Source: DATFGK01 sp046712825 (GTDB taxonomy: Bacteria > Actinomycetota > AC-67). Taken from it: a stretch of DNA of 10,629 bases. The notes beneath the pieces are model-generated. The model did no database searches, was not told the DNA's origin, and was given only the letters and a program-made list of their open reading frames with translations. A program made the translations under genes and the position numbers. The stretch lies in assembly GCA_046712825.1 (NCBI GenBank), contig JBKKCR010000087.1, forward strand, positions 1-10,629, written 5' to 3'. Positions 1 to 6,447 of this stretch are shown in pieces; within the stretch, counting starts at the first letter, position 1; every line of letters begins with the position of its first letter.

Positions 1-544
1 CGACGGCCGGGCACCCATCATGGACGCCGTCCACAAAGCCCCGGTGATGAACGCGATCCTCGATGCGTTCCGTGAGGCGAAGGAGCCCGTCATCCACGTC
101 GTTCGTTCCTACCGGGCGGACACCTGGGACGTCGAGCGGTTCCGCGTGCCGTTCTTCCAGAACGACCGCGGCTTCCTGGTCGAGCGCACCTGGGGCGCGC
201 AGATCATCGACCGCCTCGTTCCCGAGCCCGGCGAGCCCGTCGTCGTGAAGCAGCGCTTCAGCGGCTTCGCGTTCACCGAGCTCGACCTTCTGCTCCGCCG
301 CGCCGGCGTCACCAAGATCGTCGTCGTCGGCGTGAACCTGCCCAACTGCCCGCGTACCACGATGTACGACGCGGTTGGGCTCGACTACGACGTCGTGGCG
401 GTCGCCGATGCGCTCGCAACCACGGGTGACGAGACGCATCGCATCAACCTGCAAGACCTCAGTGCCATCGGCGTTCGGATCGCGACCGCGGACGAGATCA
501 TCCGCGAGATCGCGCGGGCGTCGGACCGGATCTCGAACAACTAA
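1..544 (+). CDS. Isochorismatase-family cysteine hydrolase (5' end outside window)
   Basis: 3' part of an isochorismatase-fold amidohydrolase-like protein (the nicotinamidase/isochorismatase/ureidoacrylate hydrolase superfamily). The frame is open to the left edge. The first in-frame ATG is at 20, but the family's first strand with its catalytic Asp should precede the helix and strand seen here (NAILDAFREAKEPVIHVVRS), so the true start is upstream. Counting from the ATG at 20, the catalytic Lys is probably K77 (in VVVKQRFSGF) and the nucleophilic Cys C110 (in GVNLPNCPRTTMYDA, at the place of the family's GVxTxxCVxxT motif). The usual Thr and Val around the Cys are replaced by Leu and Pro, so the substrate cannot be assigned. 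It ends with TAA only 20 bases before ilvB on the same strand, which suggests co-transcription. I am fairly sure of the family and do not know the reaction. Confidence 0.8.
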   Translation, partial: DGRAPIMDAVHKAPVMNAILDAFREAKEPVIHVVRSYRADTWDVERFRVPFFQNDRGFLVERTWGAQIIDRLVPEPGEPVVVKQRFSGFAFTELDLLLRRAGVTKIVVVGVNLPNCPRTTMYDAVGLDYDVVAVADALATTGDETHRINLQDLSAIGVRIATADEIIREIARASDRISNN

Positions 545-564
545 TCCAGGGGAGTGGTGTCGCA

Positions 565-2319
565 GTGAAGATCACCGGAGCACAGGCCATGGTCCGCTCG
601 CTCGAGCAGGAGGGGGTCGAGGTCATCTTCGGGATCCCCGGCGGCGCCATCCTGCCCGCCTACGATCCGATCCTCGACTCGCCGATCCGTCACATCCTGT
701 GCCGGCACGAGCAGGGCGCCGCACACGCCGCCGACGGGTACGCGCAGGCGACCGGCGAGCCCGGCGTCTGCATGGCGACGTCCGGTCCCGGCGTTACGAA
801 CCTCGTCACGGGACTGGCGAGCGCGTACATGGACTCCGTTCCGGTCGTGGCGATCTCGGGTCAGGTTCCGACCTGGGCGGTCGGGGGCGACGCGTTCCAG
901 GAGTGCGACGCGACCGGGATCACGATGCCGGTCACCAAGCACAACTTCCTCGTGATGGACGCGCAAGAGATCCCCAAGACCATCGCGGAGGCGTTCCACA
1001 TCGCGCGGACCGGCCGGCCGGGCCCGGTTCTGGTCGACATCCCCAAGGACGTGCTGCAGGCCGAGATGGCCTGGTGGTATCCGGAGGAGGTCGACCTCCC
1101 CGGCTACCGGCCCGTCACGAAAGGCAACCCGAAGCAGATCCGCGAAGCCGCGAAGCTGATCCTGTCCGCCCGGCAGCCGGTGCTCTACACCGGCGGCGGG
1201 ATCATCCGGGCCGGCGCGGCGGACGAGCTGCGCCGCCTGGTCGAGCTGACCGGCATCCCAACGGTGACGACGCTGATGGGCCGCGGCGCGATCCCCGACG
1301 ACCACGAGCTGTGCCTCGGCATGCCGGGGATGCACGGCAACTACACGGCCGTGACGGCGCTGCAGAAGTCCGACCTACTCATCTCGCTCGGTGTGCGGTT
1401 CGACGATCGCGTCACCGGGAAGCTCGCGACCTTCGCTCCTAACGCCAAGATCATCCACGCCGACATCGACCCGGCCGAGATCGGCAAGAACCGCGCGGCC
1501 GACGTGCCGATCGTAGGCGACGCGCGCTCGGTCATCCACGACCTGAACGAGATCCTCGAGGCCATGATCGAGGAGCGCGGTCGTCCCGACTACTCGGCGT
1601 GGGTCAAGACCGTGCAGGGCTGGCAGAAGAAGTTCCCCTACAAGTACACCCAGACCGCCGACGGCCCACTCAAGCCCGAGTACGTGATCGAGCAGATCGG
1701 CAAGCTCGCGAGCGACGATTCCGTCTTCGTGGCCGGCGTCGGCCAGCACCAGATGTGGGCCTCGCAGTACCTACGCTTCAAGCGGCCGAACTCGTGGCTG
1801 AACTCTGGCGGTCTCGGAGCGATGGGTTACGCGGTCCCCGCGGCGATGGGCGCGAAGGTCGGCCGGCCCAACGATCCGGTCTGGTGCATCGACGGCGACG
1901 GCTGCTTCCAGATGACCTGCCAGGAGCTCGCCACGATGACGACCGAGAACATCCCGGTCAAGATCGGGATCATCAACAACGCGTTCCTCGGCATGGTGCG
2001 GCAGTGGCAGGAGCTCTTCTACGACAAGCGCTATTCGGCGGTTGAATTCGGGTACGAGGTCCCCGACTACGTGAAGCTCGCTGAGGCGTACGGTGCGATC
2101 GGCCTGCGCTGCGAGACGGCCGACGCGGTCGAGGCGACGATCCGCAAGGCGAACGAGATCGACGACCGGACCGTCGTCATCGACTTCCGCGTCGACCCGA
2201 CGGAGAAGTGCTACCCGATGGTGCCGGCCGGAGCGTCGAACGACGAGATCATCCTCGGACCAGAGTTCGAGAAGGACCACGCCGACATCCTCCACGACAC
2301 CCCGGAGGCGATCATCTGA
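565..2319 (+). CDS. ilvB: Acetolactate synthase (AHAS), large catalytic subunit
   Basis: A 584-residue thiamine-diphosphate enzyme. It condenses two pyruvates to 2-acetolactate, or pyruvate with 2-oxobutyrate, the first common step of valine, leucine and isoleucine synthesis (cytosolic). Domains in order: N-terminal ThDP-pyrimidine domain with IPGG (24-27) and the proton-relay E49 in RHEQGAAHAADGYA; central FAD-binding-type domain at about 190-330; C-terminal ThDP domain with the Mg-ThDP motif starting at G444-D445-G446 and ending in N471-N472, followed by the AHAS signature LGMVRQWQ (475-482). The last motif separates AHAS from glyoxylate carboligase and pyruvate oxidase relatives. Length is typical. 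Translation starts at GTG 565 with AGGGGAG at 548-554 upstream. The stop overlaps ilvN by one base (TGATG). No leader peptide or terminator fits in the 20 bases upstream, so its promoter is probably before the hydrolase gene. Confidence 0.97.
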   Translation: MKITGAQAMVRSLEQEGVEVIFGIPGGAILPAYDPILDSPIRHILCRHEQGAAHAADGYAQATGEPGVCMATSGPGVTNLVTGLASAYMDSVPVVAISGQVPTWAVGGDAFQECDATGITMPVTKHNFLVMDAQEIPKTIAEAFHIARTGRPGPVLVDIPKDVLQAEMAWWYPEEVDLPGYRPVTKGNPKQIREAAKLILSARQPVLYTGGGIIRAGAADELRRLVELTGIPTVTTLMGRGAIPDDHELCLGMPGMHGNYTAVTALQKSDLLISLGVRFDDRVTGKLATFAPNAKIIHADIDPAEIGKNRAADVPIVGDARSVIHDLNEILEAMIEERGRPDYSAWVKTVQGWQKKFPYKYTQTADGPLKPEYVIEQIGKLASDDSVFVAGVGQHQMWASQYLRFKRPNSWLNSGGLGAMGYAVPAAMGAKVGRPNDPVWCIDGDGCFQMTCQELATMTTENIPVKIGIINNAFLGMVRQWQELFYDKRYSAVEFGYEVPDYVKLAEAYGAIGLRCETADAVEATIRKANEIDDRTVVIDFRVDPTEKCYPMVPAGASNDEIILGPEFEKDHADILHDTPEAII

Positions 2320-2843
2320 TGGCCAAACACACGCTGTCCGTCCTGGTGGAAAACAAGCCGGGTGTGCTCGCCCGCATCTCGGGGCTGTTCGCCCGCCGCG
2401 GCTTCAACATCGATTCGCTTGCGGTCGGACCGACCGAGATCCCCGACGTCTCGCGGATGACGATCGTGGTCAACGTCGAGACCAAGCCGCTCGAGCAGGT
2501 CGTGAAGCAGCTCAACAAGCTCGTGCCGGTGCTCAAGATCGTGGAGCTCGACAAGGATCAGTCGGTCGAGCGCGAGCTGCTCTTGATCAAGGTGAAGGCG
2601 AGCCCGGAGACCCGGGCGCAGATCGTCGAGATCGCCGACATCTTCCGTTCGAAGATCGTCGACGTGGCGCCCGGCGCGCTCACGATCGAGGCCACGGGCT
2701 CGCCGGACAAGCTGCTGGCGATGACCGACATGCTGCGTCCGTACGGCGTGCGCGAGTTCGTGCGCACCGGGCTCGTCGCGCTGGCGCGCGGCGACCGCGG
2801 GATCGCAGACAAGGCGCTCCGCCTGGCTGAGAAGGGGGCTTAA
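2319..2843 (+). CDS. ilvN: Acetolactate synthase, small regulatory subunit
   Basis: A 174-residue partner of IlvB that stimulates catalysis and confers feedback inhibition, usually by valine. Residues about 4-78 form an ACT domain with the family pattern ENKPGVLARISGLFARRGFN, then SLAVGPTE and SRMTIVV. Residues about 83-160 match the C-terminal AHAS small-subunit domain (RELLLIKVK...; VREFVRTGLVALARGD). The frame is open further upstream, but ATG 2319 is chosen because it gives MAKHTLSVLVENKPG, the normal N terminus. It overlaps the ilvB stop by one base and has GGAGG at 2304-2308, ten bases away. The start/stop overlap implies translational coupling, which suits subunits that work as a complex. 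Length is that of bacterial IlvN/IlvH proteins. Confidence 0.96.
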   Translation: MAKHTLSVLVENKPGVLARISGLFARRGFNIDSLAVGPTEIPDVSRMTIVVNVETKPLEQVVKQLNKLVPVLKIVELDKDQSVERELLLIKVKASPETRAQIVEIADIFRSKIVDVAPGALTIEATGSPDKLLAMTDMLRPYGVREFVRTGLVALARGDRGIADKALRLAEKGA

Positions 2844-2847
2844 CCGG

Positions 2848-3843
2848 ATGGCGAACATCTTCTACGACGACGACGCGGATCTCTCGGTCCTCGACGGCAA
2901 GAAGGTCGCGGTCCTCGGCTACGGATCGCAGGGTCATGCGCACGCGCTGAACCTGCAGGACTCGGGCGTCGACGTGCGCGTCGGCCTGTACGAGGGCTCG
3001 AAGTCGTGGGGCAAGTGCGAGGCCGATGGGTTGCGCGTCCTGCCGGTCGCGGAAGCGGCCAAGGAAGCGAACCTCATCATGATGCTGCTTCCCGACACCG
3101 TTCAGAAGAAGGTCTACGACGAGTCGGTCAAGCCGAATCTGAAGAAGGGCAAGGCGCTGTTCTTCGCGCACGGCTTCAACATCCACTTCAAGCAGATAAA
3201 GCCGTCGAAGAACGTCGACGTCGCGATGGTCGCGCCGAAGGGACCCGGCCATCTGGTGCGCCGGACCTTCACCGAGAAGATCGGAACGCCGGCGCTGCTC
3301 GCCGTTCACCAGGACGCCACCGGCAACGCACACGCCATCGCGAAGGCCTACGCGAAAGGCATCGGTGCGACGCGCGCCGGCCTGATAGAGACGACGTTCC
3401 AGGAAGAGACCGAGACCGATCTGTTCGGCGAGCAGGTCGTGCTCTGCGGCGGGACGTCCGAGCTCGTGCACGCCGGGTTCGAGACGCTGGTCGCTGCCGG
3501 GTATCAGCCCGAGGTCGCCTACTTCGAGTGCCTCCACGAGCTGAAGCTGATCGTGGACCTGCTCTACGAAGGCGGTTTCAAGTACATGCGGTACTCGATC
3601 TCCGACACGGCCGAATACGGTGACTACTCGCGCGGAAAGCGCATCGTCAACGAGCGGACCCGTAAAGAGATGCAGAAGATCCTGAAGGAGATCACCTCGG
3701 GCCGGTTCGCGCGCGAGTGGATCAAGGAGAACGCCGACGGCGCGACCAACTTCAACGCGATGCGCAAGGAGCAGGCGGATCACCAGATCGAGCAGGTCGG
3801 CGAGAAGCTCCGGTCGATGATGCCCTGGATCGAAAAGAAGTAA
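2848..3843 (+). CDS. ilvC: Ketol-acid reductoisomerase, class I
   Basis: A 331-residue enzyme that isomerises and reduces 2-acetolactate or 2-aceto-2-hydroxybutyrate to the dihydroxy acids, using Mg2+ and NAD(P)H. It acts directly after IlvBN. The Rossmann domain carries GYGSQGHA (G24, G26, G29); the loop G46-LYEGSKSW with S51 and S53 is the cofactor-phosphate loop and favours NADPH, by family knowledge. H108 in FFAHGFNIHF is the conserved active-site His. Metal ligands are visible as D191 and E195 (DLFGEQ) and E227 and E231 (ECLHE). The size is that of the short class I form, with no second knotted-domain duplication. ATG 2848 lies four bases after ilvN, with GAAGGGGG at 2831-2838 as ribosome binding site. 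It ends six bases from an oppositely oriented gene, with no room for a separate terminator. Confidence 0.97.
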   Translation: MANIFYDDDADLSVLDGKKVAVLGYGSQGHAHALNLQDSGVDVRVGLYEGSKSWGKCEADGLRVLPVAEAAKEANLIMMLLPDTVQKKVYDESVKPNLKKGKALFFAHGFNIHFKQIKPSKNVDVAMVAPKGPGHLVRRTFTEKIGTPALLAVHQDATGNAHAIAKAYAKGIGATRAGLIETTFQEETETDLFGEQVVLCGGTSELVHAGFETLVAAGYQPEVAYFECLHELKLIVDLLYEGGFKYMRYSISDTAEYGDYSRGKRIVNERTRKEMQKILKEITSGRFAREWIKENADGATNFNAMRKEQADHQIEQVGEKLRSMMPWIEKK

Positions 3844-3849
3844 GCCGGG

Positions 3850-4374
3850 TCAGTCCTTCTTCTCGATCTCCTGCTTGACGTTTTCGAGCGCTGCGGCCGC
3901 TTCCCGGCGACCGCGCGCCGTTGCCCTGCGTGCGCCGGCGCGCTCCTGCGCTTTCTTCTGAGCGCCGACGGCCTCCTTCTGCTTCCTGTCGGCCGCGACC
4001 CGCTGGCTCGCGGCGTGCTTCACGACGGCCTGGGTGCGCTTCTGCCCACGCTTCTGGGCGGCGGCCTTCCGGTTGGCGGCTGCGCGATCAACCGCTTCCT
4101 CGCGGATATCTTCCTCAGCTCGCACCTTGGCGCGCTCCTGCTCGAGTTCCTCCTGGGTCTCGAAGAACCGCTCTGTTGCGGCGTCGCGTAGCTCGTCGGC
4201 CCGCGCCTTACGCTCCGCGGCCTCCATGTGCTTGTCGGCGGCGACCTCGTGCAGCTCGCCGGAGGCGATCAAGCCTTCGCTGCCCGTCGCGGCGCCCGCG
4301 ACCTTCTTCGTCTTGCCCTTGATGCGCTGCCAGAGACCTCTGCGGACTTCTTTCGTCGGTTCGATCGGCTGCAT
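3850..4374 (-). CDS. CsbD-like protein with long basic coiled-coil tail
   Basis: A 174-residue protein of unknown role. Residues 15-50 look like the CsbD/YjbJ stress-protein family: W15 followed by QRIKGKTKK, then Gly at 20, 27, 31 and 39. W, GKxK, the Gly seven residues on and the distal Gly are spaced as in E. coli YjbJ. CsbD proteins are normally 60-70 residues. Here residues about 50-174 are a proline-free Ala/Glu/Lys/Arg helix with no Cys, likely a coiled coil, and basic overall (about 32 K+R against 25 D+E by my count, the surplus in the last 70 residues). No signal peptide or membrane segment. ATG 4374 has GGGAG at 4385-4389 (minus strand), ten bases upstream. It is the second gene of a two-gene minus-strand unit, 20 bases after its paralogue, and converges on ilvC. 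Family resemblance is by eye; function unknown. Confidence 0.72.
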   Translation of the reverse strand: MQPIEPTKEVRRGLWQRIKGKTKKVAGAATGSEGLIASGELHEVAADKHMEAAERKARADELRDAATERFFETQEELEQERAKVRAEEDIREEAVDRAAANRKAAAQKRGQKRTQAVVKHAASQRVAADRKQKEAVGAQKKAQERAGARRATARGRREAAAALENVKQEIEKKD

Positions 4375-4394
4375 GATTTCGTCTCCCTCGAGAG

Positions 4395-5006
4395 CTACTT
4401 ACCGTTGCCGCGTGTGGCTTCGATCGCCGCGGCTTCTAAACGGGCCTGCTCGGCGGCGGCTTCCTCCGCGGCGGCCAGGCCGAGCGTGAGCTCGGCTTCG
4501 CTCTGGACTGCGATCTCTGTCGCGTCGATGACGAGTTCTTCCTGTGCCGCCTCGAACTCGACCCGACGACGCGCGGTTGCGGCTTCGCGCTCGATCCGCT
4601 GCTTCTCTTGCTCGGTATCGAGGGCGATGGCCGAGCTCCGTTGCGCTTTCTTGCGTTGCGCCTCGATGCGCTCGTTCTTGGCTTCGTTGATCTGCGTCGC
4701 GGTCTTCTGGGCGGCCTCGCGCTCCATGGCATCGGCGGCGGCCTCTTCCGCGACGGCGCTCATCCGTTCGGCCGCCTGGGTGCGCTCGTTCTGCCCGGTT
4801 GTGATCAGGCGATCGTCGCCGAGCAAGAGGCCCGCGAACGCCTTGGCGCGCCCGGTCAGCTCCTCGACGAACGCGCGGCGAGACTGACCGATCACGCCCG
4901 GCTCGTTGACCATGTTGCGGATCTGGCGCGCCACGGTGAACGGCGCGCGCATCAATCGGAACGGGATCACCACGATCTGGCGCGAACGGTCGAGGATGCT
5001 TGCCAT
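4395..5006 (-). CDS. CsbD-motif protein with long acidic coiled-coil tail
   Basis: A 203-residue protein of unknown role, paralogous to its downstream neighbour. Residues 1-45 are a basic amphipathic stretch (MASILDRSRQIVVIPFRLMR...). Residues 52-82 align without gaps to residues 20-50 of the neighbour (10 of 31 identical, including G52, K55, A58, G59, G63, L67, I68 and G71), the CsbD-like pattern. Residues 80-203 form a proline-free Ala/Glu/Arg helix, acidic overall (about 27 D+E against 18 K+R by my count). The frame extends upstream to 5138, but ATG 5006 is chosen because GGGAGGA lies at 5013-5019, six bases before it, and the extra N-terminal 44 residues are low-complexity Arg/Ser sequence. 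It stops with TAG. SigB/SigF-like promoter sequences lie upstream. It could be called a hypothetical coiled-coil protein; the CsbD link is weaker here than in the neighbour. Confidence 0.68.
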   Translation of the reverse strand: MASILDRSRQIVVIPFRLMRAPFTVARQIRNMVNEPGVIGQSRRAFVEELTGRAKAFAGLLLGDDRLITTGQNERTQAAERMSAVAEEAAADAMEREAAQKTATQINEAKNERIEAQRKKAQRSSAIALDTEQEKQRIEREAATARRRVEFEAAQEELVIDATEIAVQSEAELTLGLAAAEEAAAEQARLEAAAIEATRGNGK

Positions 5007-5012
5007 GCCTAG

Positions 5013-5019
5013 TCCTCCC
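5013..5019 (-). promoter_or_regulatory. Ribosome binding site fixing the start of the 4395-5006 gene
   Basis: On the minus strand this reads GGGAGGA, six bases before ATG 5006. It is much stronger than anything before the upstream in-frame ATG at 5138, and so supports the 203-residue product. Confidence 0.75.
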
Positions 5020-5033
5020 AAGGGACGTGAAGA

Positions 5034-5045
5034 TCTCGATCGAGA
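5034..5045. repeat. 12-bp perfect palindrome TCTCGATCGAGA
   Basis: A perfect 12-base palindrome lies between the proposed SigB/SigF-like -10 element and the start codon of the minus-strand CsbD-motif operon. It would fall in the first bases of the untranslated leader. It could be an operator or chance; GATC/CGAG-rich words are common in this genome. Confidence 0.35.
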
Positions 5046-5060
5046 ACGGATACTGATTAC

Positions 5061-5085
5061 ATTCCCCTGCAGGGGCTGGGGAAAC
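5061..5085 (-). promoter_or_regulatory. SigB/SigF-like stress promoter for the CsbD-motif operon
   Basis: On the minus strand the sequence reads GTTT (5085-5082), 15 bases, then GGGAAT (5066-5061). This matches the GTTT...GGGWAW consensus of SigB (Bacillus) and SigF (mycobacteria) promoters with acceptable spacing. The predicted RNA start near 5051-5054 gives a leader of about 45 bases with a strong ribosome binding site. The match suits the CsbD-like products, since csbD of Bacillus is a sigma-B-controlled gene. A perfect palindrome (CCCCTGCAGGGG, 5064-5075) overlaps the -10 element. Prediction by eye only. Confidence 0.5.
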
Positions 5086-5148
5086 GTCCTCATAGCGTCA
5101 CCACCGGGGGCCGTCAGGATCGCCTTGATGCGTCGCATGCCGCCCAGG

Positions 5149-5175
5149 TTTCCCGGGGCATCGACGTCGTTAAAC
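5149..5175 (-). promoter_or_regulatory. Possible second SigB/SigF-like promoter
   Basis: On the minus strand, GTTTAA (5175-5170) is followed after 15 bases by GGGAAA (5154-5149). The -35 is a full match to the SigB consensus. The spacing is one or two bases longer than usual for SigB but close to SigF-type spacing. It would give a leader of about 135 bases for the CsbD-motif operon. It also forms a 7-bp inverted repeat (CAGGTTT/AAACCTG, 5145-5178), so chance symmetry is an alternative explanation. Confidence 0.28.
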
Positions 5176-5229
5176 CTGAAAGGCGTGCCGAGTCTTTTGC
5201 GACCCTTTCGGCGGGCGGGGGATATCGCG

Positions 5230-5257
5230 AGGACGTGCCGTCGTGAACGCCTAGAAT
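5230..5257 (+). promoter_or_regulatory. Housekeeping-type promoter of the aminotransferase-serA operon
   Basis: TAGAAT at 5252-5257 is a good -10 hexamer. AGGACG at 5230-5235, 16 bases upstream, is a partial -35 match (GAC core). The predicted RNA start is near 5264, leaving about 38 bases before the GTG at 5302. With the minus-strand elements it makes 5007-5301 a divergent promoter region; I see no other gene in that 295-base stretch. Confidence 0.5.
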
Positions 5258-5289
5258 GGCGTCGAGCGACCGTCCGGACTTCCCTGGAA

Positions 5290-5295
5290 GAGAGG
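5290..5295 (+). promoter_or_regulatory. Ribosome binding site for the class V aminotransferase
   Basis: GAGAGG six bases before GTG 5302. It decides the start: the frame is open for about 400 bases further upstream, across the minus-strand gene and the promoter region, but the resulting extension has no family resemblance. Confidence 0.65.
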
Positions 5296-5301
5296 CGTCA
5301 C

Positions 5302-6447
5302 GTGCGGAAACCCGAGATCTTGATGACCCCAGGGCCAACCCCGGTGCCGGCCGAGGTTCTGCTCGCCCAGGGCAGCCCCATCGTCTACCACCGAGGCCCC
5401 GGGTACGCGGCGGTCCTGCGCGAGTGCACCGAGGGCCTCCAGTGGCTCCTGAACACCTCCAACGACGTGCTGACCTACACGGCCAGCGGCTCCGGAGGCA
5501 TGGAGTGTGCCGTCGTGAACCTGTTCAGCCCGGGCGACCGGGTACTCGTGGTCTCGGTCGGGAACTTCGGAGAGCGGTTCGCCAAGATCTGCACGACCTA
5601 CGGGCTCGACGTGAAGCTGCTCGAGTACGAGTGGGGCAAGGTCGCTCGCGCGGAGGACGTGAAGCAGGCGCTCGAGCCCGACATCAAGGGGGTGCTGATC
5701 CAGCACTCCGAGACCTCGACGGGTGTCGTCAACGACATCGAGGCGATCGCCGCCGTCGTGAAGGATCATCCGGCGCTCTTCGTCGTCGACACGGTCTCGG
5801 GCTTGGGCGCGACGCCGCTCATGGTCGATGAGTGGGGCATCGACGTCGCAGTCGGGGGAGTGCAGAAGGGTCTCATGATGTCGCCCGGTATCGCGTTCGT
5901 CAGCGTGAGCGACGCCGCTTGGAAGGCCAACGAGAGCGCGAAATGTCCGCGCTTCTATCTCGATTGGGGCCCCGTGCGCGACGCCTACAACCGCAAGGAG
6001 CCGGAGAACCCGTACACGCCGGCCGTGTCGCTGTACCTCGGCCTGCGCGAAGCGGTCCGCCTGCTCCGCGAGGAGGGCATCGACAACGTCTTCGCCCGCC
6101 ACCGGCGCAACTCACGCGCGGTGAAGGAAGCAGTGGGTGCGCTAGGCCTGGACTTGGTCGGCGAGGACCTCGACCGCGCCGTATGCGTCACGGCGATCCG
6201 CGCGCCCGAGGGCATCGACGGCGACGAGCTCACGGCATTGGTGCGGTCGCGGTTCGGGATCGTGTTCGCGCCGGGCCAGGGCAAGTGGAAGGGCAAGGTG
6301 TTCCGCATCGGGCACCTCGGCTACATCGACGCCGGCGACGTGCTGCAGGCGATGGCCGCGCTCGAGTCGTGTTTGAAGGAGATGGGGTACCCGGCGAAGC
6401 CGGGCGCCGCGGTCGCGGCCGCCGAAGAGGTTTACGCCCAGCGATGA
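5302..6447 (+). CDS. Class V PLP-dependent aminotransferase, probably phosphoserine/serine transaminase
   Basis: A 381-residue member of the alanine-glyoxylate/serine-pyruvate aminotransferase branch of class V PLP enzymes. The N terminus MRKPEILMTPGPTPVP is the branch's typical opening. SGSGGMECAVVNL is the cofactor-phosphate region, VVDTVSGLGATPL holds the Asp that pairs with the pyridine nitrogen, and K189 in GGVQKGLMMSPG is the Schiff-base lysine. The C-terminal domain ends in FRIGHLGYID. The gene overlaps serA by four bases (ATGA), so the two are translationally coupled. No serC-type gene is visible. By analogy with the Methanococcales enzyme MJ0959, a class V aminotransferase acting as phosphoserine aminotransferase, this protein may convert the SerA product phosphohydroxypyruvate to phosphoserine. 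That is inference; alanine-glyoxylate or serine-glyoxylate transamination is the alternative. Confidence 0.88.
   Translation: MRKPEILMTPGPTPVPAEVLLAQGSPIVYHRGPGYAAVLRECTEGLQWLLNTSNDVLTYTASGSGGMECAVVNLFSPGDRVLVVSVGNFGERFAKICTTYGLDVKLLEYEWGKVARAEDVKQALEPDIKGVLIQHSETSTGVVNDIEAIAAVVKDHPALFVVDTVSGLGATPLMVDEWGIDVAVGGVQKGLMMSPGIAFVSVSDAAWKANESAKCPRFYLDWGPVRDAYNRKEPENPYTPAVSLYLGLREAVRLLREEGIDNVFARHRRNSRAVKEAVGALGLDLVGEDLDRAVCVTAIRAPEGIDGDELTALVRSRFGIVFAPGQGKWKGKVFRIGHLGYIDAGDVLQAMAALESCLKEMGYPAKPGAAVAAAEEVYAQR

Noticed and set aside
375..1442. Long plus-strand frame overlapping the hydrolase and ilvB, and a minus-strand frame at 541-1335
   Set aside because: Both are Arg/Pro/Gly-rich out-of-frame readings of ilvB with no ribosome binding site; the ilvB frame is unmistakable.
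2208..2318. Upstream extension of ilvN to an ATG at 2208
   Set aside because: The added residues are an out-of-frame reading of the ilvB 3' end; ATG 2319 gives the normal IlvN start with a good ribosome binding site.
2983..3010. Tyr at position 48 in the IlvC cofactor loop (GLYEGSKSW) as a possible cofactor switch
   Set aside because: The two phosphate-contacting serines (S51, S53) are kept, and variation at the preceding position is common in class I enzymes as far as I recall.
4034..4887. Ser/Ala/Arg-rich plus-strand frames opposite the CsbD-motif genes
   Set aside because: Their composition is what the reverse complement of Ala/Glu/Lys-rich helical coding sequence produces; no start signals or motifs.
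5007..5138. N-terminal extension of the minus-strand 203-residue protein to an ATG at 5138
   Set aside because: The extension is Arg/Ser low-complexity sequence and covers the likely promoter; the strong GGGAGGA site supports ATG 5006.
4906..5301. Upstream extension of the aminotransferase frame
   Set aside because: It crosses the minus-strand gene and the divergent promoters; GTG 5302 with GAGAGG gives the family's normal N terminus.
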